DNA of 27,455 bases from Flavobacterium psychrophilum (GTDB taxonomy: Bacteria > Bacteroidota > Bacteroidia > Flavobacteriales > Flavobacteriaceae). The DNA is taken from assembly GCA_943325515.2 (NCBI GenBank), contig CALPPS020000027.1, forward strand, positions 1-27,455, in the 5' to 3' direction. Made by a program: the position numbers and the translations under genes. This document shows positions 8,603 to 19,113 of the stretch, one piece after another. The notes beneath the pieces were generated by a model, which saw only the letters and a program-made list of their open reading frames with translations, had not been told where the DNA came from and did not search any database. Numbering within the stretch: position 1 is the stretch's first letter; each line of letters opens with the position of its first letter.

Positions 8603-11569
8603 TTAGTTTCCGTGTCTTTTTTCTATATCATCAATAGCTTTTTTATTCATTGTGTCAACCAATACTGGTGTTGCAATAAATAATGAAGAATAGGTTCCTA
8701 CGATAATACCAACCAACATAGCGAAAATAAATCCTTTGATAGAATCTCCACCAAATAAGAACATTGTTAACAATACTAATATCATCATTAATGAGGTATT
8801 TAATGTTCTTGACAAAGTTGAATTAATAGAAGCATTTACTACATCTTTAAAGTGACCTTGTCTGTTACCCGCAAGATATTCTCTAATTCTATCAAATACA
8901 ATTACGGTATCATTCATAGAATAACCAATCACCGTTAAAATGGCAGCAATAAAATGTTGATCCATTTCCATATGGAAAGGCATGTACTTGTACAAAAGAG
9001 AATAGATACCTAAAACGAAAACAACATCATGGAAAACAGCTGCGATAGCTCCCAGTGAATATTGCCATTTACGGAATGATATCACTAAGTATAATCCAAC
9101 TACAAGCATAGCACCAAGAACTGCCCAGAAAGAATTTGACTTGATGTCTGCAGAAATAGCTGCACCTACTTTTGAAGCTTGAAGAATACCAACTGATTTT
9201 CCATCATATGCATTTACAAACTTATCATAGGTTACAGCAGGTGAATAATATTTTTTTAATACATCATAAAGTTTTTTGTTTACATCAGCATCTACATCAA
9301 CACCTTCTTCTTGAATTTTATATTTAGTTGTGATTTTTAATTGCTCGTCTTCTCCAAAAACCTTAGCTTCAACTGTAGTTCCAAATGCAGCAGACAATTC
9401 TTCTGATACTTTTGTTGGTTCAACTGGTTTTTCAAATTTAATTTGGAATGTTCTTCCTCCTACAAAATCAACACCTTGATCAAGTCCGTTTATGAAAAAT
9501 ATTGAAATTAAACTAACTACTACTACTGTTGATGACAATAAATAAGTCCATTTTTTTATTCCAATAAAATCAAAATGGAAACCTGTAAACCAATTTTTGG
9601 TAAGACTAGTTGAGAAGGTTAATGTTTTATTATTAGCAATATCTCTATCAATAAAAATTCTTGCTATAAAAATAGAAGTAAATAAAGAAGTAAATATACC
9701 TATTAATAATGTTAAAGCAAATCCTTGAATTAATCCTGTTCCGAATACGAATAAAATTGTTCCGGTTAAAACGTGTGTTACGTTAGCATCTATAATGGAG
9801 CGCATAGCACCTTTCCATCCATAAGAAGTCACAACTGCATCTGCAAGTGATTTTCCATCACGCAATTCTTCCTTAGCTCTTTCATATATAATAATGTTCG
9901 CATCAACAGCAGTTCCCAACGTTAATACAATACCAGCTATTCCTGGTAAAGTTAATACAAAACCAAAACTTGCCATTACTCCAAAAAGGAAAAGTAAGTT
10001 CAACAATAAGGCTGCATTAGCATACCAACCCGCTCTACCATAGTAGAACACCATCCAAAAACATACTAATAAGAAGCCTACGATTGAAGAAATCAAACCA
10101 GCATGAATAGCGATTTCACCAAGAGATGGCCCTACTACTTCTGATTGAATAATTTCCGCAGTTGCAGGTAATTTACCAGCTCTTAAAACATTAGCTAAAT
10201 CTTTAGTTTCTGCAACTTCAAAATTTCCAGAAATTTCAGATCTACCACCCGCTATTGGTCCAGAAGTAACACCAGGTGCAGAATATACTACGTCATCCAA
10301 AGCAATAGCTATATAACTTTTTTGGGTAAATGCTCTTCCTGTTAATTCTTCCCAAATTCTTGCTCCAGCTCCATTCATTTGCATAGAAACTGCAGGTTTA
10401 CCAGACTGGTCAAAAGTGTCTCTCGCGTCAACGATTACACCACCACTCATTGGAGCTACATCATCTCTATTTCCTTTTAGTGCATATAATTCAACAGTTT
10501 CTGATTCTTTCTTGGTTTTCTCATCAACTTTAACGTTTGGTTTTCCCCAAACAAATTTCGCATAACGTTTGTCTGCTGGTAATAAAGAACGAATTTCTGA
10601 TCTTTTTAAATAACCATTGATAGTTGCAGTATCTTTTGGAGAAGCGATAACCAAAACTGGCCCACCACCTTGAGTAATAAACTTATCAAATAAAGGATTG
10701 TTACCTTTTTTGGCAGCCGTAGAATCTTTATCCTTATCAGTTAATAGTTTACTGATTGAATCTGCTGGTTTTTCAGCAGCAACTTTTTCATCTTTTTTAA
10801 CCGTAGCTTTTAAAGCTTCGTTTGCTGAACTTAAAAAGCCCATTAACTCCTCAGCTTTGTAGGTTTCCCAAAACTCTAATTCTGCTTTGCTTGATACTAA
10901 TTTTTTTATGCGGTCAACATCTTTTGCACCAGGTAATTCAATTAGAATTCTTCCTGTTTGTCCAAGTTTAGCAATATTTGGTTGTGTTACACCAAATTTA
11001 TCAATACGACTTCTTAAAACTCCAAAGGCAGATTCAACTGATTCGTCAACTTTTTTTGCCAAGACTTTTTTCACTTGAACGTCAGTCATACTGAAATCAA
11101 TTTCACCTTGAAGATTTCTATTTGCAAAAATATCAGGAGAAGCTAATTTTACAACACCTTTTGAATTGTTATCAAACGCTTCATAAAAAGCATCCAAATA
11201 AGATTGATTCCCTCTTTGATTGGTTTTAGCATCTTCCAAAGATTTATTGAAAACAGGATTTTTTGAATTGTTAGACAATTGTTTCAAGACATCTTTTACC
11301 GAAATCTGAAGAATTACGTTGATTCCTCCTTCAAGATCAAGACCTTTATTAATTTGTTTGTCTTTTACTTCATTGTAAGTAAAGAAATTAAGAAATACAT
11401 TTTCTTTTCCAATTGAGTCAAGGTATTTTACTTCTTTAACTGGATTTCCTCCTGCGAAATTTTTGGCATCCTCTTTTACTTTGTTAGCCACGAAAGTGAA
11501 TGAAAGTTGGTAGATACTTACCAAGGCAAATAAAATTGCGAAAAATTTAACTAGTCCTTTATTCTGCAT
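8603..11569 (-). CDS. secDF: Fused protein translocase subunit SecDF
   Basis: SecD and SecF are joined in one 988-residue inner-membrane protein that uses the proton gradient to help preproteins leave the SecYEG channel. The SecD half (about 1-650) has an N-terminal membrane helix, NKGLDLEGGINVILQ at about 74-88, and a large periplasmic P1 domain. P1 includes a low-complexity Lys/Ala/Asp-rich stretch at about residues 250-290, and five helices follow, with AVDANIIIYERAKEE. The SecF half (from about 660) has GVDFVGGRTFQIKF, a second periplasmic domain and YSMNDTVIVFDRIRE. Fused SecDF is usual in Bacteroidota. It has its own promoter and terminator, so it is monocistronic. Confidence 0.97.
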   Translation of the reverse strand: MQNKGLVKFFAILFALVSIYQLSFTFVANKVKEDAKNFAGGNPVKEVKYLDSIGKENVFLNFFTYNEVKDKQINKGLDLEGGINVILQISVKDVLKQLSNNSKNPVFNKSLEDAKTNQRGNQSYLDAFYEAFDNNSKGVVKLASPDIFANRNLQGEIDFSMTDVQVKKVLAKKVDESVESAFGVLRSRIDKFGVTQPNIAKLGQTGRILIELPGAKDVDRIKKLVSSKAELEFWETYKAEELMGFLSSANEALKATVKKDEKVAAEKPADSISKLLTDKDKDSTAAKKGNNPLFDKFITQGGGPVLVIASPKDTATINGYLKRSEIRSLLPADKRYAKFVWGKPNVKVDEKTKKESETVELYALKGNRDDVAPMSGGVIVDARDTFDQSGKPAVSMQMNGAGARIWEELTGRAFTQKSYIAIALDDVVYSAPGVTSGPIAGGRSEISGNFEVAETKDLANVLRAGKLPATAEIIQSEVVGPSLGEIAIHAGLISSIVGFLLVCFWMVFYYGRAGWYANAALLLNLLFLFGVMASFGFVLTLPGIAGIVLTLGTAVDANIIIYERAKEELRDGKSLADAVVTSYGWKGAMRSIIDANVTHVLTGTILFVFGTGLIQGFALTLLIGIFTSLFTSIFIARIFIDRDIANNKTLTFSTSLTKNWFTGFHFDFIGIKKWTYLLSSTVVVVSLISIFFINGLDQGVDFVGGRTFQIKFEKPVEPTKVSEELSAAFGTTVEAKVFGEDEQLKITTKYKIQEEGVDVDADVNKKLYDVLKKYYSPAVTYDKFVNAYDGKSVGILQASKVGAAISADIKSNSFWAVLGAMLVVGLYLVISFRKWQYSLGAIAAVFHDVVFVLGIYSLLYKYMPFHMEMDQHFIAAILTVIGYSMNDTVIVFDRIREYLAGNRQGHFKDVVNASINSTLSRTLNTSLMMILVLLTMFLFGGDSIKGFIFAMLVGIIVGTYSSLFIATPVLVDTMNKKAIDDIEKRHGN

Positions 11570-11691
11570 TATTCTAAAAATTAATTAATTTTCTATTTAT
11601 GTTAAATTATTTAAAAAATAAAATGATTAAAATTCAAAACAAATATGTAATAAAATGTTGAATTTAAAATAATTCTATTTTTTGAAACGTG

Positions 11692-11722
11692 CAAATATAT
11701 AATTATAGATAAGATTAACCAA
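11692..11722 (-). promoter_or_regulatory. Promoter of secDF
   Basis: On the - strand, TTG at 11722-11720, a 20-nt spacer and TATATTTG at 11699-11692 match the Bacteroidota consensus. Transcription would start near 11686 and give a leader of about 115 nt. The sequence just after the -7 box resembles that of gyrB. Confidence 0.7.
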
Positions 11723-11741
11723 TATTTTAATGATTAATATC

Positions 11742-11772
11742 AAAAAAACTGCAGAGTATGCAGTCTTTTTTT
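11742..11772 (-). terminator. Intrinsic terminator of mdh
   Basis: The stem is ACTGCA/TGCAGT around the loop GAGTA (+ strand numbering 11748-11764), flanked by A7 on one side and T7 on the other, with one bulged base. On the - strand it forms a hairpin followed by seven T, about 20 nt after the mdh stop. The flanking runs also make it plausible in the other direction. Confidence 0.85.
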
Positions 11773-11791
11773 CTTTTAATTAAAAAATATA

Positions 11792-12727
11792 TTATCCCAA
11801 ATGAGATTTCAAATCATTATTCATGTTTCGAACGGCATCTGCACTTTTGGCAAATGACGCTTTTTCAGCATCGTTTAATGAAATGGTAACAATTTCTTCA
11901 AGACCGTTTGCACCTATGATACAAGGAACACCAATACAAATATCGGTTTGTCCATATTCGCCCTCTAAAAATACAGAGCAAGCAATCATTTTCTTTTGAT
12001 TATTTAAAATACTATCCACCAAATAAGCTACAGATGCACCCGGAGCATACCATGCTGAAGTTCCTAAAAGTCCGGTTAAAGTGGCACCGCCAACCATAGT
12101 ATCAGCAGCTACTTTGTCTAATTGTTCTTGTGATAAAAACTCAGAAACTGGAATACCATTATAGGAAGCCAATCGTGTTAATGGAATCATAGTAGTATCG
12201 CCATGACCACCTATAACCATTGCAGATATATCATTAGCCGGCTTATTCAAGGCTTTTGACAAATAATATCTAAAACGAGAACTATCTAAAGCTCCACCCA
12301 TTCCAATAATTCTATTCTTTGGCAATCCCAAAGACTTAAATGCTAAATAAGTCATAGTATCCATAGGGTTAGAAACTATAACAAAGGTTGCGTTTGGAGA
12401 ATATTTTAACAAATTTTCTGCCACTGATTTTACAATTCCAGCATTAATCCCGATTAACTCTTCACGAGTCATTCCTGGTTTTCTAGGAATTCCAGAAGTA
12501 ATTACTACTACTTCGCTATTAGCAGTTTTTGAATAATCATTGGTCACTCCCGTAATTTGGGTATTAAATCCAGTATTGGTAGCACATTGCATCAAATCCA
12601 TTGCTTTACCTTCGGCAAAACCTTCCTTGATATCTAATATGACTACTTCGCTAGCTATTCCTCTATAAGAGATAGCATCTGCACAAGAAGCTCCAACGTT
12701 TCCTGCTCCTACAATCGTAACTTTCAT
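11792..12727 (-). CDS. mdh: Malate dehydrogenase (LDH/MDH superfamily)
   Basis: This 311-residue enzyme oxidises L-malate to oxaloacetate with NAD+ in the TCA cycle. GAGNVGASCADAI at about 7-19 is the Rossmann glycine motif, and Asp32 (VILDIKEG) favours NAD over NADP. GIPRKPGMTREEL at about 79-91 supplies the substrate-binding arginines. Arg82 and Arg88 in that loop point to malate rather than lactate, because lactate dehydrogenases have Gln at the specificity position. SNPMDTMTY contains Asn120, LDSSRFRYYL has the Asp/Arg pair, and VIGGHGDTTM contains the catalytic His175. It follows gyrB on the same strand after 89 nt and is closed by a strong terminator. No separate promoter was recognised, so read-through from gyrB is possible. 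Confidence 0.94.
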   Translation of the reverse strand: MKVTIVGAGNVGASCADAISYRGIASEVVILDIKEGFAEGKAMDLMQCATNTGFNTQITGVTNDYSKTANSEVVVITSGIPRKPGMTREELIGINAGIVKSVAENLLKYSPNATFVIVSNPMDTMTYLAFKSLGLPKNRIIGMGGALDSSRFRYYLSKALNKPANDISAMVIGGHGDTTMIPLTRLASYNGIPVSEFLSQEQLDKVAADTMVGGATLTGLLGTSAWYAPGASVAYLVDSILNNQKKMIACSVFLEGEYGQTDICIGVPCIIGANGLEEIVTISLNDAEKASFAKSADAVRNMNNDLKSHLG

Positions 12728-12734
12728 TCCTTTT

Positions 12735-12815
12735 ATTTTAAATTATATATTTTGAATTTTAATTGGTGTTAAACTTAGAATTATTTAAAATTTATAATTC
12801 AAAATTTAAAATATT
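12735..12815. repeat. AT-only degenerate repeat between gyrB and mdh
   Basis: This gap is built from variations of two short words, TTTTAAATT and TTTTGAATT, in both orientations (for example ATTCAAAATTTAAAAT at 12797-12812 against ATATTTTGAATTTT at 12747-12760). It can be read as an imperfect inverted repeat or as a run of AT-rich short repeats. No exact promoter box was found in it. Confidence 0.45.
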
Positions 12816-12816
12816 T

Positions 12817-14763
<1,947 letters not shown>

Positions 14764-14796
14764 TTATCGTAAAAAATCTATTTTTTGTCTAACACG

Positions 14797-14830
14797 CAAA
14801 TATATAAAAACACACAAGATTTCCTATCAA
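14797..14830 (-). promoter_or_regulatory. Promoter of gyrB
   Basis: On the - strand, TTG at 14830-14828, a 23-nt spacer and TATATTTG at 14804-14797 fit the Bacteroidota consensus. The -7 box is 40 nt before the ATG. The downstream sequence shares CAAAAAATAG with the secDF leader. Confidence 0.65.
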
Positions 14831-14882
14831 AATTCGACTTTAAAACCTTTAAGTTATTAACATTTTTAATAGGATTTCAACA

Positions 14883-14915
14883 AAAAACGTCCGCCAAAAA
14901 ATGACGAACGTTTTT
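14883..14915 (-). terminator. Intrinsic terminator of asnB
   Basis: On the - strand, AAAAACGTTCGTC pairs with GGCGGACGTTTTT (13 bp including two G-U pairs) around a 7-nt loop, and is followed by T6. It lies about 70 nt after the asnB stop and separates asnB from gyrB. Confidence 0.88.
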
Positions 14916-14981
14916 AACAAACAAACTAAACTTCAATCTAAATCCAAGTTCTAAACCTTGAATTTATTCTTTTTATTATTG

Positions 14982-16658
14982 TTATGCTTTTACGTAGGCA
15001 TCATCGTGCACATTTGCCACTGCCCTGCCCGATGGATCATTCATATTTTTAAACGCTTCATCCCATTCTAAAGCAATTTTGGTACTACAAGCAACACTGG
15101 CTTCTTGAGGCACGCATAATGCGGCTGCATCACTTGGAAAATGTTCGTTAAAAATTGAACGATAATAATATTCTTCTTTGGATGTAGGCGTTTGCAATGG
15201 GAATTTATACTTAGCATTGACTAATTGTTCATCCGAAATTTCGTCTGCCACTGTCGCTTTCAAAGTATCTATCCAACTGTATCCTACACCATCACTAAAT
15301 TGCTCTTTTTGTCGCCAAGCCACACTTTCGGGAAGCATGTCTTCAAATGCTTTACGAAGCACCCATTTTTCCATAGGATGGTCGGCATTAATCATTTTAT
15401 CTTGTGGATTTACTCGCATCGCTACATCCATAAATTCTTTGTCTAAAAACGGCACACGACCTTCAATTCCCCATGCGGCCAAACTTTTATTAGCACGCAA
15501 GCAATCGTACATGTGTAATTTGCTCAATTTTCGAACGGTTTCTTCATGAAATTCTCGAGCGTTTGGCGCTTTATGGAAATACAAATAACCCCCAAATAAC
15601 TCATCTGAACCTTCTCCAGATAATACCATTTTTATTCCCATAGATTTAATAACTCTTGCCATTAACCACATAGGGGTAGATGCTCTAATAGTTGTTACAT
15701 CATAGGTTTCTAGATTATAAATCACATCACGAATGGCGTCTAATCCTTCTTGAATAGTAAACTTAATTTCGTGGTGAATGGTTCCTATATAATCGGCTAC
15801 AACTTGAGCAGCCGCTAAATCTGGTGAACCTTCTAAACCAACTGCAAAGGAATGCAATTGTGGATACCACGCTTCTTGCGTGTCACCCGACTCAATTCTT
15901 TTTTGTGCATATTTTTTAGCTATAGCAGAAGTAATGGATGAATCCAATCCGCCAGAAAGTAACACGCCATAAGGAACATCACTCATCAACTGACGGTGAA
16001 CCGCTGCTTCCAAAGCAACTTTTATATCATTGATATTAGTTTTATTGTCTTTTACATTATCATAGTCTGTCCATTCTCTTTTGTACCATTGTACGAACTC
16101 GCCATCCTTACTGGTCATATAATGTCCTGGAGGAAACAATTGAATTTTGGTACAATACCCTTCCAACGCTTTCAATTCGGAAGCTACATAAAAAGTCCCG
16201 TGTTGATCCCAACCGATGTATAATGGAATAATTCCCATGTGGTCACGAGCCACAAAATACTCATCTTTCTGTACATCATAAATTGCAAATCCGAAAATTC
16301 CGTTCATTTCATCAATAAAATGAACGCCCTTTTCTTTATATAAAGCCAAGATAACTTCGCAGTCACTTTCAGTTTGAAAATGATATTTTCCATTAAATTG
16401 TTTTCTTAATTCTCTGTGATTGTATATTTCGCCATTGGCTGCCAAGACTAATTTTCCATCCTGACTGAACAAAGGTTGTTTCCCCGAAGCTGGATCAACA
16501 ATAGCTAATCTTTCATGTGCCATAATAGCTTTGTCGTTACTAAAAACTCCACTCCAATCAGGTCCGCGATGGCGGATGATTTTAGACATTTCTAACACTT
16601 GTGGTCTTAATGTTTCTGTTTTTTGTTTTAAATCAAAAGCGCATACAATTCCGCACAT
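14982..16658 (-). CDS. asnB: Asparagine synthetase B, glutamine-hydrolysing
   Basis: AsnB makes asparagine from aspartate, ATP and glutamine in the cytoplasm. It has 558 residues, the size of the E. coli-type enzyme. The start MCGIVCAFD leaves Cys2 as the N-terminal nucleophile of the glutaminase domain, which fixes the start codon. HERLAIVDP (about 48-56), NGEIYNH (75-81) and the acidic loop VARDHMGIIPLY complete that domain. The synthetase domain begins near 215 and has the pyrophosphate loop SGGLDSS at 235-241, then LSGEGSDELFGGY and WGIEGRVPFLDKEFM. It is monocistronic, with a strong terminator behind it and an inverted repeat upstream. Confidence 0.97.
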   Translation of the reverse strand: MCGIVCAFDLKQKTETLRPQVLEMSKIIRHRGPDWSGVFSNDKAIMAHERLAIVDPASGKQPLFSQDGKLVLAANGEIYNHRELRKQFNGKYHFQTESDCEVILALYKEKGVHFIDEMNGIFGFAIYDVQKDEYFVARDHMGIIPLYIGWDQHGTFYVASELKALEGYCTKIQLFPPGHYMTSKDGEFVQWYKREWTDYDNVKDNKTNINDIKVALEAAVHRQLMSDVPYGVLLSGGLDSSITSAIAKKYAQKRIESGDTQEAWYPQLHSFAVGLEGSPDLAAAQVVADYIGTIHHEIKFTIQEGLDAIRDVIYNLETYDVTTIRASTPMWLMARVIKSMGIKMVLSGEGSDELFGGYLYFHKAPNAREFHEETVRKLSKLHMYDCLRANKSLAAWGIEGRVPFLDKEFMDVAMRVNPQDKMINADHPMEKWVLRKAFEDMLPESVAWRQKEQFSDGVGYSWIDTLKATVADEISDEQLVNAKYKFPLQTPTSKEEYYYRSIFNEHFPSDAAALCVPQEASVACSTKIALEWDEAFKNMNDPSGRAVANVHDDAYVKA

Positions 16659-16733
16659 ATTTTTATATTTTATTTGGTTTGTGAAAGCAAAAATGATATA
16701 TTCATTTCACTATATAAACTAAATAAAAATAAT

Positions 16734-16752
16734 TGGTTATAATCTATAACCA
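16734..16752. promoter_or_regulatory. 19-bp inverted repeat upstream of asnB
   Basis: TGGTTATAATCTATAACCA has perfect 8-bp arms around ATC and lies 76 nt upstream of the asnB ATG. Two readings are possible. It may be an operator for a dimeric regulator of asnB. Read on the - strand, it may instead be a weak hairpin followed by ATTATTTTT that ends the Gre-like gene's transcript 68 nt after its stop. The sequence alone does not decide. Confidence 0.5.
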
Positions 16753-16819
16753 TATTGAATAATTAAATATAGATATGAAAGTAAAATAATTAGAATTGAT
16801 TGTATTCGGTTTGAGATTG

Positions 16820-17263
16820 TTAAAAAACACTTTCAATAGTATACTCTTTCTCATTCATATCAAAAGTAAACCCGACTTTATTTCCAATCAGCTTGCTTCC
16901 CAGAGGAGATTGTGGAGATAGCGCAAAAATGGTTTTGTTGTCTATAGTGATTTTCGGCAACGCTATTGAAATGAAAAGTGTCATGCCATTAGCCTGAACC
17001 AAACTTCCCAGAGCTATTTTTTTGTGAACTTGTGAAGAGTCAATTTTGTCAAGAATAATTTTTTGTTCTAATACTTCTTTAAGCTTATAATTCAATTTTT
17101 CCTGCTCTAAATGCATCATCGATAACGCAGTTTCGTGCTTATCGCCCGCTGAACCTTTGGCATCATTTTGGGCATCAATGGTCAAACCCGATATCATGTC
17201 TTGAAAAACATCGATTCGGTCTTGTACTAGTTCTTTGTAACGATGAAGGATTTGGTGTTTCAT
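16820..17263 (-). CDS. GreA/GreB-like transcription factor
   Basis: The protein has 147 residues from ATG 17263. A longer frame from 17311 would begin inside a direct repeat and is not favoured. The C-terminal half (about 83-147) fits the Gre FKBP-like domain, with IALGSLVQ near its start and SPLGSKLIGNKVG at 119-131, then the final strand EYTIESVF. The N-terminal half reads as a helical hairpin, with GDKHET placing Asp41 and Glu44 at its tip. In GreA the acidic pair at the tip (D41, E44) coordinates Mg2+ in the RNA polymerase secondary channel for transcript cleavage. Related short proteins in Flavobacteriaceae are often named 3-oxoacyl-ACP synthase; nothing here supports that, as there is no thiolase fold or active-site Cys. 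It is the last gene after the TPR and barrel genes. Confidence 0.7.
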   Translation of the reverse strand: MKHQILHRYKELVQDRIDVFQDMISGLTIDAQNDAKGSAGDKHETALSMMHLEQEKLNYKLKEVLEQKIILDKIDSSQVHKKIALGSLVQANGMTLFISIALPKITIDNKTIFALSPQSPLGSKLIGNKVGFTFDMNEKEYTIESVF

Positions 17264-17272
17264 TTTAAAGTA

Positions 17273-17323
17273 ACTTAGTGACTTAGTTAAAATTCTCAGT
17301 AACTTAGACACTTAGCTACTTAG
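17273..17323. repeat. Direct repeat of ACTTAG with 8-bp spacing
   Basis: ACTTAG occurs at 17273, 17281, 17302, 17310 and 17318. Spacings are 8, 21, 8 and 8 bp, so there are two clusters of 8-bp units with varying dinucleotide spacers. It fills most of the gap between the barrel gene and the Gre-like gene. Confidence 0.8.
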
Positions 17324-17335
17324 GTGCCTTTTTTT

Positions 17336-19060
17336 TTAAAAATCAAATTTATAACTCGCACCAGCCAAAACTTGAATTCCTTGCACTGGATAATTTAACC
17401 AGCGTTGGTAGTTTTGATTGGCTAAATTGTTTCCCTTTAGGGAAAAAGTCATTCGCTCGCTGTATTTATATCCTACATGGGCATTCAAATCGAAATAGCT
17501 TTTTAAAGTGTTATTCTCAATTGGAAAAAAACCTGAAACCGATGTGCGGACAAACTGGTCTTTTCTTTCGCCCACAAAATACAAACTCATTCCCGAATAC
17601 CATTTTGAAGTAATTTCTACGTCGAGATTAGCTCCTAATTTTACAGCTGGTAAATTCCAAGTTTCTTCTTGAATATCGTTTGTGTAACTGCTAAATGTTC
17701 CATTGATTCCAAAAGAAACATTTTTTGAGAAATCAGCTTTCAATTCGCCAAAGAAACTAATGGTTTTTACATTATCATAAACCACATCAAATGAGTTTCC
17801 ATAGGCATAACCCTCTAAATTTACTGTGCTTTCATTGTAGCCATTGCTTTTAAACAATGCTTTGTTTTCTTCATTTAAATAAGAACCACGAATATTATAA
17901 CTGATACTATTGGCTAATTTACCTTTTAAACCAACATAAATATCATACTTCTGATTGGTTGGTGATATAGCTAATGTTGGTGACACAAAGAAGTTCTCTT
18001 GAACAAAATCATTGTACGAATTCTGCTTTAAAATCCCTTCTAAACCTGCATATAGGATCATCAAATCACCTACTATTTTATAAGAACTGGTAACTTGTGG
18101 ATAGATGTAGAATTTACTTTTACCAGATTCTTGTGCTGCACCATAAAAGAAACCAACTCCAGCATTAACTGTTAAATCGTCTTTATGGATTTTAATACTT
18201 GGTTGAAAACCAAAATTGGTATATCCGTATTTAAAAGAAGTACCAGTATTAAAAGATTTATTAAAAGAACCACTGATATAATCTAACACAAAATCGGTTT
18301 TAATCTTCTGTTCAAAGATTTCAAATTCCAAAACTGGTTTTGCGACAAAACGATTTTCAGCCGAACCAAAAGCATCCCAAAAACGACTAAATTTAATAGT
18401 GCTTTCTTTTAGAAAACTTTCACCTAATCCTAATTTTCCACCTAAATAGAATGTGTGATAGTTTTGTCTTTCATCGATAGTGGCAATAATTGCATCATCT
18501 AATACACCCGGGGAAATACCGTACCAATTATATACTTGATTTTTGTATCCTAAATCTGTATTCCAGTTGAATTTTCTGGTTCTGCTGCTGTAGGTTAAAT
18601 CCAAAGCGGTATTAAAAAATTTATCATCCAAAACCACATCTTTAATACCACCTTGTGAAGAACTATGGCGTAACATTGCTCCAAAATAATCGGTATTACT
18701 TATGTTTTTAATAACAAATAAGTCGGCATTTATATTTCCATAATTTCCAGCAGCTAAAGTTAAATAATTGCTGAAAATTTTCTCTCCTGGTGATTTATCA
18801 ACATTGGCTGCTTTACCTTTAGAGGGTGTGAAAGTTGATGCTACTGGAAAAGAAAAAATAGTGTATCGAATATTTTCTTTTTTTGTGGTTTCCTCATCAT
18901 CCAATGTTGGCGTTTCTTTTACTTTGAAAGCATCAGAGATTGTTGGTGTATAGGGTTTTACCACATTTACTACTTCAGTTCCTATATTTTCGTCTTTCTT
19001 TTGGGAAAAAGAAATTTGGGTCAAAAGAAATGCTATTATTATAAATTTTACTTGTTTCAT
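17336..19060 (-). CDS. TonB-receptor-like outer-membrane beta-barrel without a plug
   Basis: The protein has 574 residues from ATG 19060. The frame extends nine codons further, but only this Met gives a normal signal peptide (MKQVKFIIIAFLLTQISFSQ). After it comes a short N-terminal region with VVNVVKPYTPTISDAFKVKETP, then repeated aromatic-rich alternating strands to the C-terminus. The end, GIQVLAGASYKFDF, has the terminal Phe typical of barrels recognised by BAM. The final third resembles TonB-dependent receptors (YKYSERMTFSLKGNNLANQNYQRWLNYPVQG). The roughly 130-residue plug domain of true receptors is not present, so gated transport is doubtful. The TPR gene upstream and the Gre-like gene downstream are on the same strand. 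The exact function is unknown. Confidence 0.75.
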   Translation of the reverse strand: MKQVKFIIIAFLLTQISFSQKKDENIGTEVVNVVKPYTPTISDAFKVKETPTLDDEETTKKENIRYTIFSFPVASTFTPSKGKAANVDKSPGEKIFSNYLTLAAGNYGNINADLFVIKNISNTDYFGAMLRHSSSQGGIKDVVLDDKFFNTALDLTYSSRTRKFNWNTDLGYKNQVYNWYGISPGVLDDAIIATIDERQNYHTFYLGGKLGLGESFLKESTIKFSRFWDAFGSAENRFVAKPVLEFEIFEQKIKTDFVLDYISGSFNKSFNTGTSFKYGYTNFGFQPSIKIHKDDLTVNAGVGFFYGAAQESGKSKFYIYPQVTSSYKIVGDLMILYAGLEGILKQNSYNDFVQENFFVSPTLAISPTNQKYDIYVGLKGKLANSISYNIRGSYLNEENKALFKSNGYNESTVNLEGYAYGNSFDVVYDNVKTISFFGELKADFSKNVSFGINGTFSSYTNDIQEETWNLPAVKLGANLDVEITSKWYSGMSLYFVGERKDQFVRTSVSGFFPIENNTLKSYFDLNAHVGYKYSERMTFSLKGNNLANQNYQRWLNYPVQGIQVLAGASYKFDF

Positions 19061-19074
19061 ATTTAGAATTGTTA

Positions 19075-19111
19075 CACAGAGACTCACAGAGAATCTCGGA
19101 GATTCAAAGAG
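19075..19111. repeat. Tandem 10-bp repeat (CACAGAGANT type)
   Basis: Four units follow one another at exactly 10-bp spacing: CACAGAGACT, CACAGAGAAT, CTCGGAGATT and the partial CAAAGAG. They fill the 53-nt gap between the TPR gene and the barrel gene. The composition (rich in G and C) stands out against the AT-rich surroundings. Confidence 0.8.
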
Positions 19112-19113
19112 TT

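Noticed and set aside
15178..16722. Open frames on the + strand opposite asnB (up to 123 codons)
   Set aside because: Antisense shadows of a well-conserved gene; no known family or start signals.
17264..17311. Longer start of the Gre-like gene
   Set aside because: The extension is coded by the ACTTAG repeat, and the shorter start puts D41/E44 where GreA has them.
19061..19087. Longer start of the barrel gene
   Set aside because: It would place nine residues before the signal peptide and read through the 10-bp repeat.
17273..19111. CRISPR array suggested by repeats on both sides of the barrel gene
   Set aside because: Units are only 8 and 10 bp, there are no 20-40 bp repeats or unique spacers, and there are no cas genes.
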